Assembly (NCBI RefSeq): GCF_029893345.1
Contig: NZ_JARXVE010000008.1
Span: 1-64,000, forward strand
Direction of reading: 5' to 3'
DNA length: 64,000 bases
Source of the DNA: Mycolicibacterium frederiksbergense
GTDB lineage: Bacteria; Actinomycetota; Actinomycetes; Mycobacteriales; Mycobacteriaceae
Made by a program: the position numbers and the translations under genes. Below are positions 7,829-16,900 of the stretch, in pieces. How positions within the stretch are numbered: position 1 is the first letter of the stretch; every line of letters begins with the position of its first letter. The notes under the pieces were generated by a model. It saw nothing but the letters and a program-made list of their open reading frames with translations, did not search any database and had not been told where the DNA came from.

Positions 7829-9163
7829 TCAGCCGAGTTCGGAGTCGATTCCGGCCAGGTGACCGCGGGCCTGCGCCCGGGCCACCGGATCGGCCTGTGG
7901 GTGGTCGTGCAGGATGCGCCAACCGTGCCGATCGTCGCGGCCGTCGGGCAGCGCCAACCAGCGCCGCAGCTGGACCAGGCCGCCCCCGGCCAGCACCGCT
8001 CCGCGCAGACTCGCGCTCAGCTCGGTGCGCAGCCGGGCGATCGCCGGCGACACCGACTGCGCCAACAGCGCCCCCGAGTACGCGTCCAGGGCCGCCGACA
8101 CGTTCCCGGCCTGCAGCGCGTCGTACACGTCGCCCATATCGCTGGCCACCGGCGCCAACAACCGGTACGGCCGCGACGCGATGTAGCTGTTGCCGATGAC
8201 CCGACGCAGCCGCGACATCTCGGCGCGGACGGTGACCACGTCGAGGTCCTTGTCGTCGAGCAGCATGGCCAGATGGTCCGCGCTCAGCCCCTCCGGGTGG
8301 CGGATCAGCAGCACCAGGATGTCGGCGTGCCGCCCGGTCAGCACACTGGATTGCGGCCGGCCATCGGCATCGGCAACCTGCCAGCGCGGCCGGTCGGCGC
8401 CCAGCACCGTCAGCCGGGCCCCCTCGGCCCCGGCCGGCCGGGCCGGCTCGGTCAGCCGCAGCAGGGCCAGCTGGTTTTCCACCGCCACCGCCGTCGCCCG
8501 GACCAGCGCCAGCGTCTGCGGCGACGCGACCGCGGATCCGCCGGTCAAATCGATGGCGCCCAACAGCAAGCCGGTGGCCGGATCGTGCACCGGCACCGCG
8601 GTGCAACTCCAGGGATGCACGATGCGGGAGAAATGCTCGGAGCCGAGGATCTGCAGCTCACGATCCAGCGCCAGCGCGGTCCCCGGCGCATTCGTCCCGG
8701 CCGCTTGTTCGCTCCAATCCGAACCGGGCACAAAGTTCATCGCCTCGGCCTTGCGGCACGCGCCCGGATCCCCTTCGACCCACAGCAGGGTGCCGTCGGC
8801 CGCGGTGATCGCCACCACGACGCCGGCGTCGACGGCGTCCTCGACCAGCAATCGCCGGATCAGCGGCAGTGTGGGCGCCAGCGGATGCGTCTTGCGCAGT
8901 TCGGTCAGTGCCGCGGCCGCTGCGGCGGCCCGGGTGCCGAGGTCGGGGTCGACGCCGGTGGCCAGGCTGCGTTGCCAGCTCTCCACCACGACCCGGCGCA
9001 CCGGGGTGGAATCCAGATAATCGGCGTCCACCTGCCCCTCGACGAACAGGTCATGGACGGCGCGCACCTTCGCGGGCAGTGCCCGGGTCGACCCCCGGTT
9101 GCCCACGCTCCTCGATGCGGCCACGGCGATCACGCTCCCGGCGTCGGGCCATTGACATGGCAT
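7829..9163 (-). CDS. GAF-domain transcriptional regulator (AcoR-like, no AAA+ domain)
   Basis: 444 residues as given; a GTG at 9124 preceded by GGGAG is a plausible later start. The N-terminal half resembles the sensory part of AcoR-type regulators: a VRRVVVESWQRSL segment and a GAF-like domain at about 95-270 containing GSDWSEQAAGTNAPGTALAL and SRIVHPWSCTAVPVHDPATG. The last part (about 290-350, LTGRHADILVLLIRHPEGLS) looks like a winged-helix DNA-binding region; no sigma-54 interaction domain is present. In actinobacteria such proteins commonly sit beside aldehyde dehydrogenase genes, and here aldA follows 144 bases downstream. It probably senses a small volatile or aldehyde-related signal and controls aldA, adhP and perhaps eut. 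Confidence 0.82.
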   Translation of the reverse strand: MPCQWPDAGSVIAVAASRSVGNRGSTRALPAKVRAVHDLFVEGQVDADYLDSTPVRRVVVESWQRSLATGVDPDLGTRAAAAAAALTELRKTHPLAPTLPLIRRLLVEDAVDAGVVVAITAADGTLLWVEGDPGACRKAEAMNFVPGSDWSEQAAGTNAPGTALALDRELQILGSEHFSRIVHPWSCTAVPVHDPATGLLLGAIDLTGGSAVASPQTLALVRATAVAVENQLALLRLTEPARPAGAEGARLTVLGADRPRWQVADADGRPQSSVLTGRHADILVLLIRHPEGLSADHLAMLLDDKDLDVVTVRAEMSRLRRVIGNSYIASRPYRLLAPVASDMGDVYDALQAGNVSAALDAYSGALLAQSVSPAIARLRTELSASLRGAVLAGGGLVQLRRWLALPDGRDDRHGWRILHDHPQADPVARAQARGHLAGIDSELG

Positions 9164-9256
9164 TCACGCGTAACCGCCAGGATAGTTGACCTACCGGCCG
9201 TTCGGCTGCCACCCGCAGGTCAGCGACCCGAAATCGGCGAATCCGTACCCGGCCGG

Positions 9257-9262
9257 TATAGT
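9257..9262 (+). promoter_or_regulatory. Possible -10 element upstream of the DEAD-box helicase
   Basis: TATAGT lies in the roughly 215-base gap between the divergent GAF regulator and the helicase and would give a leader of about 110 bases before the TTG start. No convincing -35 box is visible at the usual spacing, so this is tentative. Confidence 0.3.
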
Positions 9263-9378
9263 TGAGCCACGGCGGCATGCCTGTTCTGCCTTTGCCGCCA
9301 TCTCGATCGTCAACCGAGCGCCGCGGGAGTCACCCGCGCCGGGCAGGACGACCGCCCCTCTTTATTCGGAGTTTTCTT

Positions 9379-10854
9379 TTGTCTGCGCAAGAGCCTGCCC
9401 ACACGGCTGCCCAAACCACCTTTGCTGATCTCGGCCTGCCCGCCGAGATCGTCGCCGCCCTCGCGGCCAACGGGGTCATGACCCCGTTCCCCATCCAGGC
9501 GGCGACCCTGCCCGACTCGCTGACCGGCCGCGACGTCCTCGGCCGCGGCCGCACCGGATCGGGTAAGACCTACGCCTTCCTGCTTCCGCTGGTCGCCCGC
9601 CTGTCGACCAGCGGCACCCGCCGGACGCCGAACCGGCCCCGCGCGCTGATCCTGGCGCCCACCCGCGAACTCGTCACCCAGATCGAGGCGTCGCTGGCCC
9701 CGCTGGCCGCCGCCACCGGGCTGCGGTCGATCAACGTGTTCGGCGGTGTCAGCCCCGGCCCGCAGATCGCCGCCCTGCAACGCGGCGTGGACATCGTGAT
9801 CGCCTGCCCGGGGCGGCTGGAGGACCACATGAAGTCCGGCCACGTCGATCTGTCCGCAGTCGAGATCACCGTGCTCGACGAGGCCGACCACATGGCCGAC
9901 CTCGGCTTCCTGCCCGGGGTGAAGCGGCTGCTGGACCGCACGCCGAAAGGCTGCCAGCGACTGCTGTTCTCCGCGACCCTCGATGCCGGGGTGGACGTGC
10001 TGGTCGATCGCTACCTGCACGACCCGGTGGTGCACAGCGTCGATTCCGCGCAGTCACCGGTGGCCGCGATGGTGCACCACGTGCTGCACGTGGACAACGC
10101 CGCGCGAATCAACGTGGTCGCCGACCTGGCGGCCGCGCCCGGCCGCACCATCGTGTTCGCGCGTACCAAGCACGGCGCAAAAAACCTCACCCGCCAACTC
10201 AATTCGCGCGGGATCTCGGCAGTCGAGCTGCACGGCAACCTGTCCCAGAATGCCCGCACCCGCAATCTGACCGCGTTCTCCGACGGATCGGCGACCGTGA
10301 TGGTCGCCACCGATATCGCCGCCCGCGGTATCCACGTCGACGAGGTCAGCCTGGTGGTGCACGCCGACCCGCCGGTCGAGCACAAGGCCTACCTGCACCG
10401 TTCGGGGCGCACGGCGCGCGCCGGGGCCGAGGGCACCGTGGTGACGCTCATGCACGATGCGCAGGTTTCCGATGTGCGCAGCCTGACCCGCAAGGCCGGG
10501 GTGAAGCCCACCATCACCCGGGTCAAGGACCTCGATCATCCGGTGCTTCGTGAGATCGCCCCCGGGGAACGGGTTTTCGGTGACCCCATCCGCCCGGAGC
10601 CGGCCGCTCCGGCAGCCCCGGCCCGCCGCCAGCCCGGTAATTCCGGTCAGCAGCGCCGCACCCGCCCGGGCGGATCCGGACGCTCCGGCGCCGGGTCCGG
10701 ACGCTCCGGTGCCGGATCGGGCCGCTCGGGTGCCCCGGCGGCCAGGAACGGTGCTCCCGCGGCCCGGTCCGGTTCCAACGGACAGCGCGGCGGGCAGCAG
10801 CGCGGTGGTGGGCGCCGGCCCAGCCGGCCGAACGACTCGGGCTCGGGCCGGTAA
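9379..10854 (+). CDS. DEAD-box ATP-dependent RNA helicase
   Basis: 491 residues from a TTG start at 9379, chosen because GGAG lies 7 bases before it and homology to the family begins just after (FADLGLPAEIV); an upstream in-frame ATG at 9262 would add a non-conserved leader. Helicase motifs are all present: Q motif around FPIQAATLP, motif I GRTGSGKT, motif Ia PTREL, motif II DEAD, motif III SAT, and HRSGRTARAG in the C-terminal core. The tail is basic, glycine-rich and repetitive, with three near-identical GSGRSGA units encoded at about 10675-10735, a typical RNA-binding extension. It probably remodels structured RNA, for instance in ribosome assembly, RNA decay or the cold. The long leader fits a cold-regulated helicase. 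Confidence 0.93.
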   Translation: MSAQEPAHTAAQTTFADLGLPAEIVAALAANGVMTPFPIQAATLPDSLTGRDVLGRGRTGSGKTYAFLLPLVARLSTSGTRRTPNRPRALILAPTRELVTQIEASLAPLAAATGLRSINVFGGVSPGPQIAALQRGVDIVIACPGRLEDHMKSGHVDLSAVEITVLDEADHMADLGFLPGVKRLLDRTPKGCQRLLFSATLDAGVDVLVDRYLHDPVVHSVDSAQSPVAAMVHHVLHVDNAARINVVADLAAAPGRTIVFARTKHGAKNLTRQLNSRGISAVELHGNLSQNARTRNLTAFSDGSATVMVATDIAARGIHVDEVSLVVHADPPVEHKAYLHRSGRTARAGAEGTVVTLMHDAQVSDVRSLTRKAGVKPTITRVKDLDHPVLREIAPGERVFGDPIRPEPAAPAAPARRQPGNSGQQRRTRPGGSGRSGAGSGRSGAGSGRSGAPAARNGAPAARSGSNGQRGGQQRGGGRRPSRPNDSGSGR

Positions 10855-10893
10855 TAACGCCGGAACACGTACTCGGGCCATACACTTTCAGCA

Positions 10894-12054
10894 ATGCTGT
10901 CCGAGATCGTGTTTGCCTGCGCACCCCTTGCCGCCGTCGCGCCGGCGACATACGTCACGGCCGGCGGCCTCCGGGTCTTCGGATCACGCGCTCAGGTACA
11001 GCGCCGGCTGTATCGGTCACTGCTGCTCGACGAGAAGCTGCCCGCCGCTACGCCGGGTAGTGCCCAGCTCACCGCGAGTATCGACGCCGACACCCTGACC
11101 CTGGCCTACCTGACGCAATACCCACAGCGCGGCAAGGATATTGCGCACCTGGGGTTGATCGGGCTGGGACTGCTCAGCACCCTGGCCGTCTACTACGGGG
11201 CGTTGGGCACCGGCGCCTGGTGGATGGGACAGTTGGCCCTGCTGGCAGTCGTAGTGTTCGCGGCAGCCTGGCTGCACCGCGCGGTGCGCAACTACGTGCG
11301 CACCGAAACGCTGTCCCGGGCACTGTTCGAACATCTCGGTGCGCCCGGTTCCTTGCATCGACCGGCCACCGAACTCGTTACCTTGACCCCGGCGCTCACC
11401 GTGCCCGAGGTACTCGACCGCGCCGCCGACGTCCGCGACCGCACCGACCGCCCGATGTGCACCGTCGATGCCGTGAACACGGTGCTGGCCTCCGGCCAGG
11501 TCCCGTGGCGCACCCTGGCGAATGGCGTCGCCACCCGGATCACCCAGGTCGATTACCGCGCACACACCAGAACCGCCTCGGCACAAACGCTCTCGGCACT
11601 GTCGCGATCGTACGACTGGTCGGTGCAGCACCTGCGCGGACCGTTGTCCACGCTGCGGCTGCAGGCAGAGGATGCCGTAGCGCACGGCCGCAAGCGCATC
11701 CAGGCGAACGGCGTCGCCACCCGGATCACCCAGGTCGATTACCGCACATACACCAAAACCGCGTCGACACCGGCGCTCTCGGCACTGTCCCGATCCTACG
11801 ACTGGTCGATGCAGCACCTGCTCGTCCCGTTGTTCACGCTGCGGCTGCAGGCAGTGGAAGCCGTGCAGCACGGCCGAATCGGCCGCGCTGAGAAGGCGGG
11901 TGACGTGTACAAAGCGGCCTGGCTCGACCGGCATTACCGCAACGAGCGCCGCCGCCTCGCCCAGCAGCTGTCCTGGCTGCATGCCGGTGCGGAGAGTGTG
12001 CGGTCCCGCTCGTCTCTCCATTACGAACGGGACCGCACCGTCCTGGTGGGGTAA
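10894..12054 (+). CDS. Membrane protein with internal 62-residue duplication, unknown function
   Basis: 386 residues. The N-terminus has a hydrophobic segment, and a hydrophobic hairpin at about 85-130 (LGLIGLGLLSTLAVYYGALG and QLALLAVVVFAAAWL) suggests membrane anchoring. The cytoplasmic or external C-terminal half contains two consecutive copies of a 62-residue unit, each beginning with NGVATRITQVDYR and including LSALSRSYDWS-QHL. The tail is arginine-rich. I do not recognise a named family. It follows the helicase by 40 bases on the same strand and converges on the ESX-4 esxT gene with only 6 bases between stops; a role in secretion is not supported by anything seen. Confidence 0.75.
   Translation: MLSEIVFACAPLAAVAPATYVTAGGLRVFGSRAQVQRRLYRSLLLDEKLPAATPGSAQLTASIDADTLTLAYLTQYPQRGKDIAHLGLIGLGLLSTLAVYYGALGTGAWWMGQLALLAVVVFAAAWLHRAVRNYVRTETLSRALFEHLGAPGSLHRPATELVTLTPALTVPEVLDRAADVRDRTDRPMCTVDAVNTVLASGQVPWRTLANGVATRITQVDYRAHTRTASAQTLSALSRSYDWSVQHLRGPLSTLRLQAEDAVAHGRKRIQANGVATRITQVDYRTYTKTASTPALSALSRSYDWSMQHLLVPLFTLRLQAVEAVQHGRIGRAEKAGDVYKAAWLDRHYRNERRRLAQQLSWLHAGAESVRSRSSLHYERDRTVLVG
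11518..11889 (+). repeat. In-frame tandem duplication, 186-bp unit
   Basis: Copy 1 (11518-11703) and copy 2 (11704-11889) are offset by exactly 186 bases (62 codons). Large blocks are identical at the DNA level, including the stretch encoding GVATRITQVDYR and the one encoding LSALSRSYDWS. Synonymous positions are also largely conserved, which points to a recent duplication. Confidence 0.9.
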
Positions 12055-12060
12055 GGCGGC

Positions 12061-12357
12061 TCAGACTCCCCACGCGTTGGCGGCGCTGCGGTCGGTGGCG
12101 GCCACATCGTCGGCACCGTCGCGCACCGCATTACCCAGGGTGAACAGGATCTCGTTGAGCGCCGCGGCGGCCTGATTCCACCGGGCCTGCTCGACGCCGT
12201 AGGCCTGCGCGGCCTCACGGGTCCACACCTGCTGCAGCGGGGCGATCTGGGAACGCAGCTCATCGAGGGCGGCATTGAACCGGCTCGAGGTGGTGTGGAT
12301 CTCCTGGCGGACCGTGTACTCGATCGCGCCGAAGTCATATGAGAGAACGTGATTCAT
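12061..12357 (-). CDS. esxT: ESX-4 secreted WXG100-family protein EsxT
   Basis: 98 residues from the ATG at 12357 (a TTG lies one codon upstream). It is the second partner of the ESX-4 substrate pair and is expected to form a four-helix dimer with EsxU that is exported by the EccB4-EccC4-EccD4-MycP4 machine. Text such as AIEYTVRQEIHTTSSRFNAA and LRSQIAPLQQVWTREAAQAY closely matches M. tuberculosis Rv3444c as I recall it. The helix-turn has W-T-R rather than a strict W-x-G, as in the tuberculosis protein. It follows esxU by 12 bases. Confidence 0.93.
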   Translation of the reverse strand: MNHVLSYDFGAIEYTVRQEIHTTSSRFNAALDELRSQIAPLQQVWTREAAQAYGVEQARWNQAAAALNEILFTLGNAVRDGADDVAATDRSAANAWGV

Positions 12358-12369
12358 CAACGGATCCGA

Positions 12370-12693
12370 TCAGATCGTCTCGCCGACCGCACCGAGCCGC
12401 TGCGCGTGTCCGTCGGCAGCGCCGCGCAGCGTGCGCTCGTTGGTGCGAATGGTTTCGGCGATGCGGCTCAGGGTGGTGTGCAACGTCAGCGATTCCCGGT
12501 TCCACCGGTCCACCACATCGCGAAACCGCACCGCCGCCGCACCACCCCACACCGTGGACGGCACACTGCCCATCCTGCCGATGAACGTCTGCAGCATGGC
12601 CCGGACGTCATCGTTGAGCACGTCGATTCGTCCTGCCACGCTGGTCATCACGTCGAAGTCGGTGCCCAGCGGCCCGGTCAATCCTGCTGACAT
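12370..12693 (-). CDS. esxU: ESX-4 secreted WXG100-family protein EsxU
   Basis: 107 residues from the ATG at 12693, starting MSAGLTGPLGTDFDVM; an in-frame upstream start would add a non-conserved, cysteine-containing leader. The protein has the WXG100 layout of two helices joined by a turn, here TVWGGAAAVRF. It is homologous to Rv3445c and is the expected heterodimer partner of EsxT. It is preceded by a 78-base gap after the Rv3446c-like gene, long enough for its own promoter, and is followed at 12 bases by esxT. Confidence 0.92.
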   Translation of the reverse strand: MSAGLTGPLGTDFDVMTSVAGRIDVLNDDVRAMLQTFIGRMGSVPSTVWGGAAAVRFRDVVDRWNRESLTLHTTLSRIAETIRTNERTLRGAADGHAQRLGAVGETI

Positions 12694-12771
12694 CTCATCT
12701 GGCCTTCCGGTCTTGTCTTGCGGTGTATAACAATTCGACGCAGCGCAGCCCGGTTTGGTTCCACCCAATTT

Positions 12772-13926
12772 CTAGAACACCGCGTGCGCCGACCGGGTGG
12801 CGGCCTCACATGCGGGCCGGACCGCCTCATCGTGACCGGGTGCGGCCTGGCAGCCGATCGCGATGCGCACCGAACCGTCGACGAACACAGCCCACCGAAT
12901 CTCCCGCTCGACGCGGACCTCTCGGTAACTGACCACCGGCCGGTCGGCGCGGACCGCGGCCGGATCGAAGTCGAAGAACACCCCCGCGGGCTGCTCGGCC
13001 AAGGCCCGGCGCAGGGTATCGGCCACGCCACCGTCGGCGACGCCCGACTGGGTCAGGTGGATCGCCACCTGCGGATCCGACGACGAAATCACCTGAACCC
13101 GAGCCGATCCCGGCCCGTCGGTCACTCGATGCACCGTCCACCCGGCTGGGATCTGCATGCCGACCCGGCCCTCGACCAGAATCGTCAGCTGCGGGCCGCG
13201 CCGTGGCAGACCGCGGTCGGCCAACGCAACCCCACCCAACGCCACCGCCAGAACCGCTGCCGCGGCCACCACGGCCCGACCCGGCCGTGCCCGCGCGGCA
13301 ACGTGCTCGGCAGGCGGGTGCTCCGGCACGGCCACGGCCGCACGCCAGGCACGGGCATCGGCCAGCGCGACCCACACACCGCGGCTGCGCAGCCGGGCCA
13401 GCACCGCGCGGCCCAGCGCCTCGGCACCGACCACCTCCGGCGGGGCATCCACGGTCACCTCGGCCGGTGCGCCGACAGCGCCGAACACCGCACGCACGAC
13501 CTCGTCCGGCTCAACATCGGCATCGGCGTGGCGGGCCAGCGCGACGGGATCGGCATCGGCACCCGACACCAAGACCACCTCGTTGGCGATCTCCACCACC
13601 ACCCAGGCAGCGGCCGCCAACGGTGCCCGCAAGGCTTGAACCCGCTGCATCACAATAACTTCGGCGGCCGACAGGTTTCCGGCCGCACGCACCCGATCGC
13701 ACCGGTCGGCGGTCCACCAGGTGGGGCACACCACGATGAGCGTGGCCGCCCCCGCGGCCGCGGCAGCCAGAACCTCGGCCCACAGACCCGCGACCTCGAC
13801 CGGTTCGTCGTCGACCAGGACGATCTCATCGTCGATGCCGGCCACCGCGGCTGCCGCCAGATCGGCCGGCACCGGGCCCGGTCCGCGCACCGTCACCGGC
13901 CCCACCTCGATGACGGCCACGGTCAC
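12772..13926 (-). CDS. Type VII secretion-associated protein, Rv3446c family
   Basis: 384 residues from a GTG that overlaps the eccC4 stop by four bases (GTGA). The N-terminal half (about 1-200) is alanine/valine-rich and looks like a degenerate ATPase- or actin-like fold, followed by one transmembrane segment near 225-245 (VVAAAAVLAVALGGVALAD) and a C-terminal domain (about 255-384) typical of the Rv3446c family. It is a fixed part of ESX-4 loci in mycobacteria; its function is not established. Position between eccC4 and esxU suggests a role in substrate handling or in the membrane complex. Confidence 0.88.
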   Translation of the reverse strand: MTVAVIEVGPVTVRGPGPVPADLAAAAVAGIDDEIVLVDDEPVEVAGLWAEVLAAAAAGAATLIVVCPTWWTADRCDRVRAAGNLSAAEVIVMQRVQALRAPLAAAAWVVVEIANEVVLVSGADADPVALARHADADVEPDEVVRAVFGAVGAPAEVTVDAPPEVVGAEALGRAVLARLRSRGVWVALADARAWRAAVAVPEHPPAEHVAARARPGRAVVAAAAVLAVALGGVALADRGLPRRGPQLTILVEGRVGMQIPAGWTVHRVTDGPGSARVQVISSSDPQVAIHLTQSGVADGGVADTLRRALAEQPAGVFFDFDPAAVRADRPVVSYREVRVEREIRWAVFVDGSVRIAIGCQAAPGHDEAVRPACEAATRSAHAVF

Positions 13927-16900
13927 CGCGGATCATCTCCGGACGGCATCGCGACCTGAACCAGCTGATCGGGTGCCGCGCGGGTGATCAGCGTGCCGCG
14001 TCCCGGCGGCAGCCGCACCGGGCGCACCGATCCCAGCAGCACACCGTCATCGGCATTGGCGCTCATCATCAGGCCCATGCAGCCGAGATCTTTGACGGCG
14101 GACAGGACCGGGTCGAACATCGCGCGTGCGGCGCCACCGGAACGGCGGGACAGCAGCAGGTGCAGTCCGACGTCGCGCGCATGCGGCAGGTAGCTCAGCA
14201 GCGGCGCCAGCGGATTGACGGTGCCGCCGGCCACCAGGTCGTAATCGTCGACGACGACGTAGAGTTCCGGGCCCGACCACCACGAGCGGTCCCGAAGTTG
14301 TCGCTGGGTCACCTCGGCGCCGGGCATCCGGGCCTGCAGGGTCTGCAGCAGCGTCGGCAACGCCACGTCCAGTGCCCCGGCCGACACCGCGTATCCGGCC
14401 AGATGATCCGATTCCACCGCACCCAGCAGGGCCCGGCGGAAGTCCACGATCAGCAACTGCACCCGCCCCGGGGAGTTGACCGCGACCAGGTCGCGGCAGA
14501 GGGTGCGCAACGCGGTGGACTTTCCGCAGCCCGCATCGCCGAGAATCACCAAATCGGGTTGTGCGGCGAAATCGATCACCACCGGTTCGAGTTCGCGTTC
14601 ACCCAGACCCAACAGCACCTGGGTGGCGGGCCGGGTCCGGCACACCCCGGCCAACTCATCTGCGTGCACCAGCGCCGGTAGCAACCGGACGGCCGGCGCC
14701 CGGGCACCGGGGTACTGGGCGCGCAGCACGTCCCCGACCCGCGACAGCGCCGAAGGAATGCCGGCCTCGCTCGGCGCGCCATCGAGTCGGGGCAGGGCGA
14801 TGAGCAGTTCGCGGCCCTCGCGGGTGAGTCCTCGCCCCGGTGCGCACTGGCCGAGCTGACAGGCGCGTTTGCGATCCATCTCGGATTCGGCTGGGTCGCC
14901 GAGCCGCAGCTCTATCCGGGTACCGAGCTGGTCCTTGAGCGCAGGGCGGAACTCAGCCCACCGCGACCCGGTCAGCACGATGTGGACACCAACCGAAAGC
15001 CCTTGCACCGCAAGTGCAGTGATCGAAGGCTCCAGGGCCTCAAACTCCGCTCGAAAGGTCGACCAACCGTCGATGATCAGAAAGACATCGCCGAAGGGAT
15101 CATCGATACCGCCGCCGGCCCGACGTGTGCGGTACTCGGCCATCGAGTCGATGCCCAGATCGGCGAAGCGCGCCTCGCGGGCTTGGACCAATGTGTGCAA
15201 CTCGGCGACGGTGCGCCGGACCAGGTCGCCGTCGCCGCGTCCGGCGACTGCGCCGACATGCGGCAGCGACCGCAGAGCGGTCAACGCTCCGCCCCCGAAG
15301 TCCAGACCGTAGAGCTGCACATCACGCGGATGATGCGTGGCGGCCAGGGCGACCGCCAATGTCTTGGCGGTGGTGGACTTTCCGGCCTGGGGTCCGCCCA
15401 CCACGGCCACATTGCCCTGGGCCCCGCCCAGCGCCACAATCAGCCGGTCACGACGCTGCTCGAAGGGACGGTCGACCAGCCCGATGGCCACCGAGAGCGG
15501 CTCGTGATCGGACAGCAGCACATCGCTGAGCGGGACCGCCCGCGGCAACGGCGGCAGCCAGACCTGGTGTGCCGGTGTCCCGTGTCCGGCCAGCCTGCCG
15601 ACGACCTGCTGCAACACCGTCGCCGTTTCCGGTTGCGGCCGACGCTGATCGGTGATCGTCCAGCGCGCGCTGAAGGTCCGAATGGCCGACGGCGCCGAGG
15701 CCGGCTCGGGTGCCTCAGCGGCCGGGTTCGTCGCCGATACGAACGCAGTCTGAAGCCGGACGATCTCCCCGGCCGGTGTCTTGAGATACGCCGCGCCCGG
15801 CGTGCTGGGCAGCTGGTGCGCATCGGCGATGCCGAGCACCGCGCGGGATTCGTTGGGCGAGAAGGTCTTGAGGCACACCCGGTAGGACAGATGGCTTTCC
15901 AGCCCGCGCAGCCTGCCCTCGTCGAGCCGCTGGCTGGCCAGCAGCAGGTGCATCCCCAGCGATCGGCCGAGCCGCCCGATCGCGACGAACAATTCGGCGA
16001 AATCCGGGTGCTGCTGCAGAAGTTCGGAGAACTCGTCGACCACGATCAGCAGCGCCGGCAGCGCGGGAAGATCGGTACGGTGTCGATAGTCGGCGACGTT
16101 GGCCAGGTTTCCCGCCGCCCGAAGCAGTTCCTGCCTGCGGGTCATCTCCCCGGCCAGCGCGTCGGCCATCCGGGCCACCAACTGGGCTTCCTCGGCCAGG
16201 TTGGTGATCAGCGCGCTCACATGCCGAGCCTGGTGCAGGCCCAGAAACGTGGCGCCGCCCTTGAAGTCGACGAGGACAAGGTTGAGCGCCTCGGGTGGAT
16301 GCGTGGTGATCAACCCCAGCACCAGCGTGCGCAGGAACTCCGATTTGCCCGATCCGGTGGCCCCGACGCACAACCCGTGCGGGCCCATGCCGTTGTGCGC
16401 GGCCTCCTTGAGGTCCAGGTGCACTGGGGTGCCGTCCTCACATCGGCCGACCGGAACCCGAAGGAACCGTTGCTGGTCGGGTATCGGCCAGTTGCGCGAC
16501 GGGTCGATCCGGGCCAGGTCAGCGATACCGAGCAGGGCCGGCCAACCGGAGTTGTCGGACGCCGGTGCGGCACGGTATCGCGCCAACCGCCGGGCGCAGC
16601 TGACGGCCTGTTGCTGGGTCAGCTGGTCCGGCTGCACCGGGACACCGGCACATCGCACCACCTCGGCGCCGAGGTCCAGATGCAGATCGGCGGCGCCGGT
16701 TGCAGCCTGGGCCGCGACGGTCAGCAGGGTCACACCGGCACCGGGAGCCGACGGTGCGGCGGTGCCGGTGTCGACGATGACGACGGTGTGCACCGACGGT
16801 GCGGTATCGGGCAGCCCGGCGATGGTGTGGAACTTCAATGCCACGCGGTCACCGCCCTGGTCGGTATGCCAATGGTGGGCAAGCCACTTCAGCCAGTCCC

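Noticed and set aside
5384..9265. A 1293-codon open frame on the plus strand opposite adhP, aldA and the GAF regulator
   Set aside because: It is the shadow of three well-supported minus-strand genes; its product is rich in His, Arg, Gly and Gln with no domain, as expected from GC-rich antisense frames.
10675..10735. Repeats in the helicase gene as a possible microsatellite element
   Set aside because: They encode an in-frame glycine/serine/arginine RNA-binding tail typical of DEAD-box helicases and need no other explanation.
12061..12357. EsxT lacks a strict W-x-G turn (it has W-T-R), which might suggest a damaged substrate
   Set aside because: The tuberculosis orthologue as I recall it has the same W-T-R, so this is normal for EsxT.
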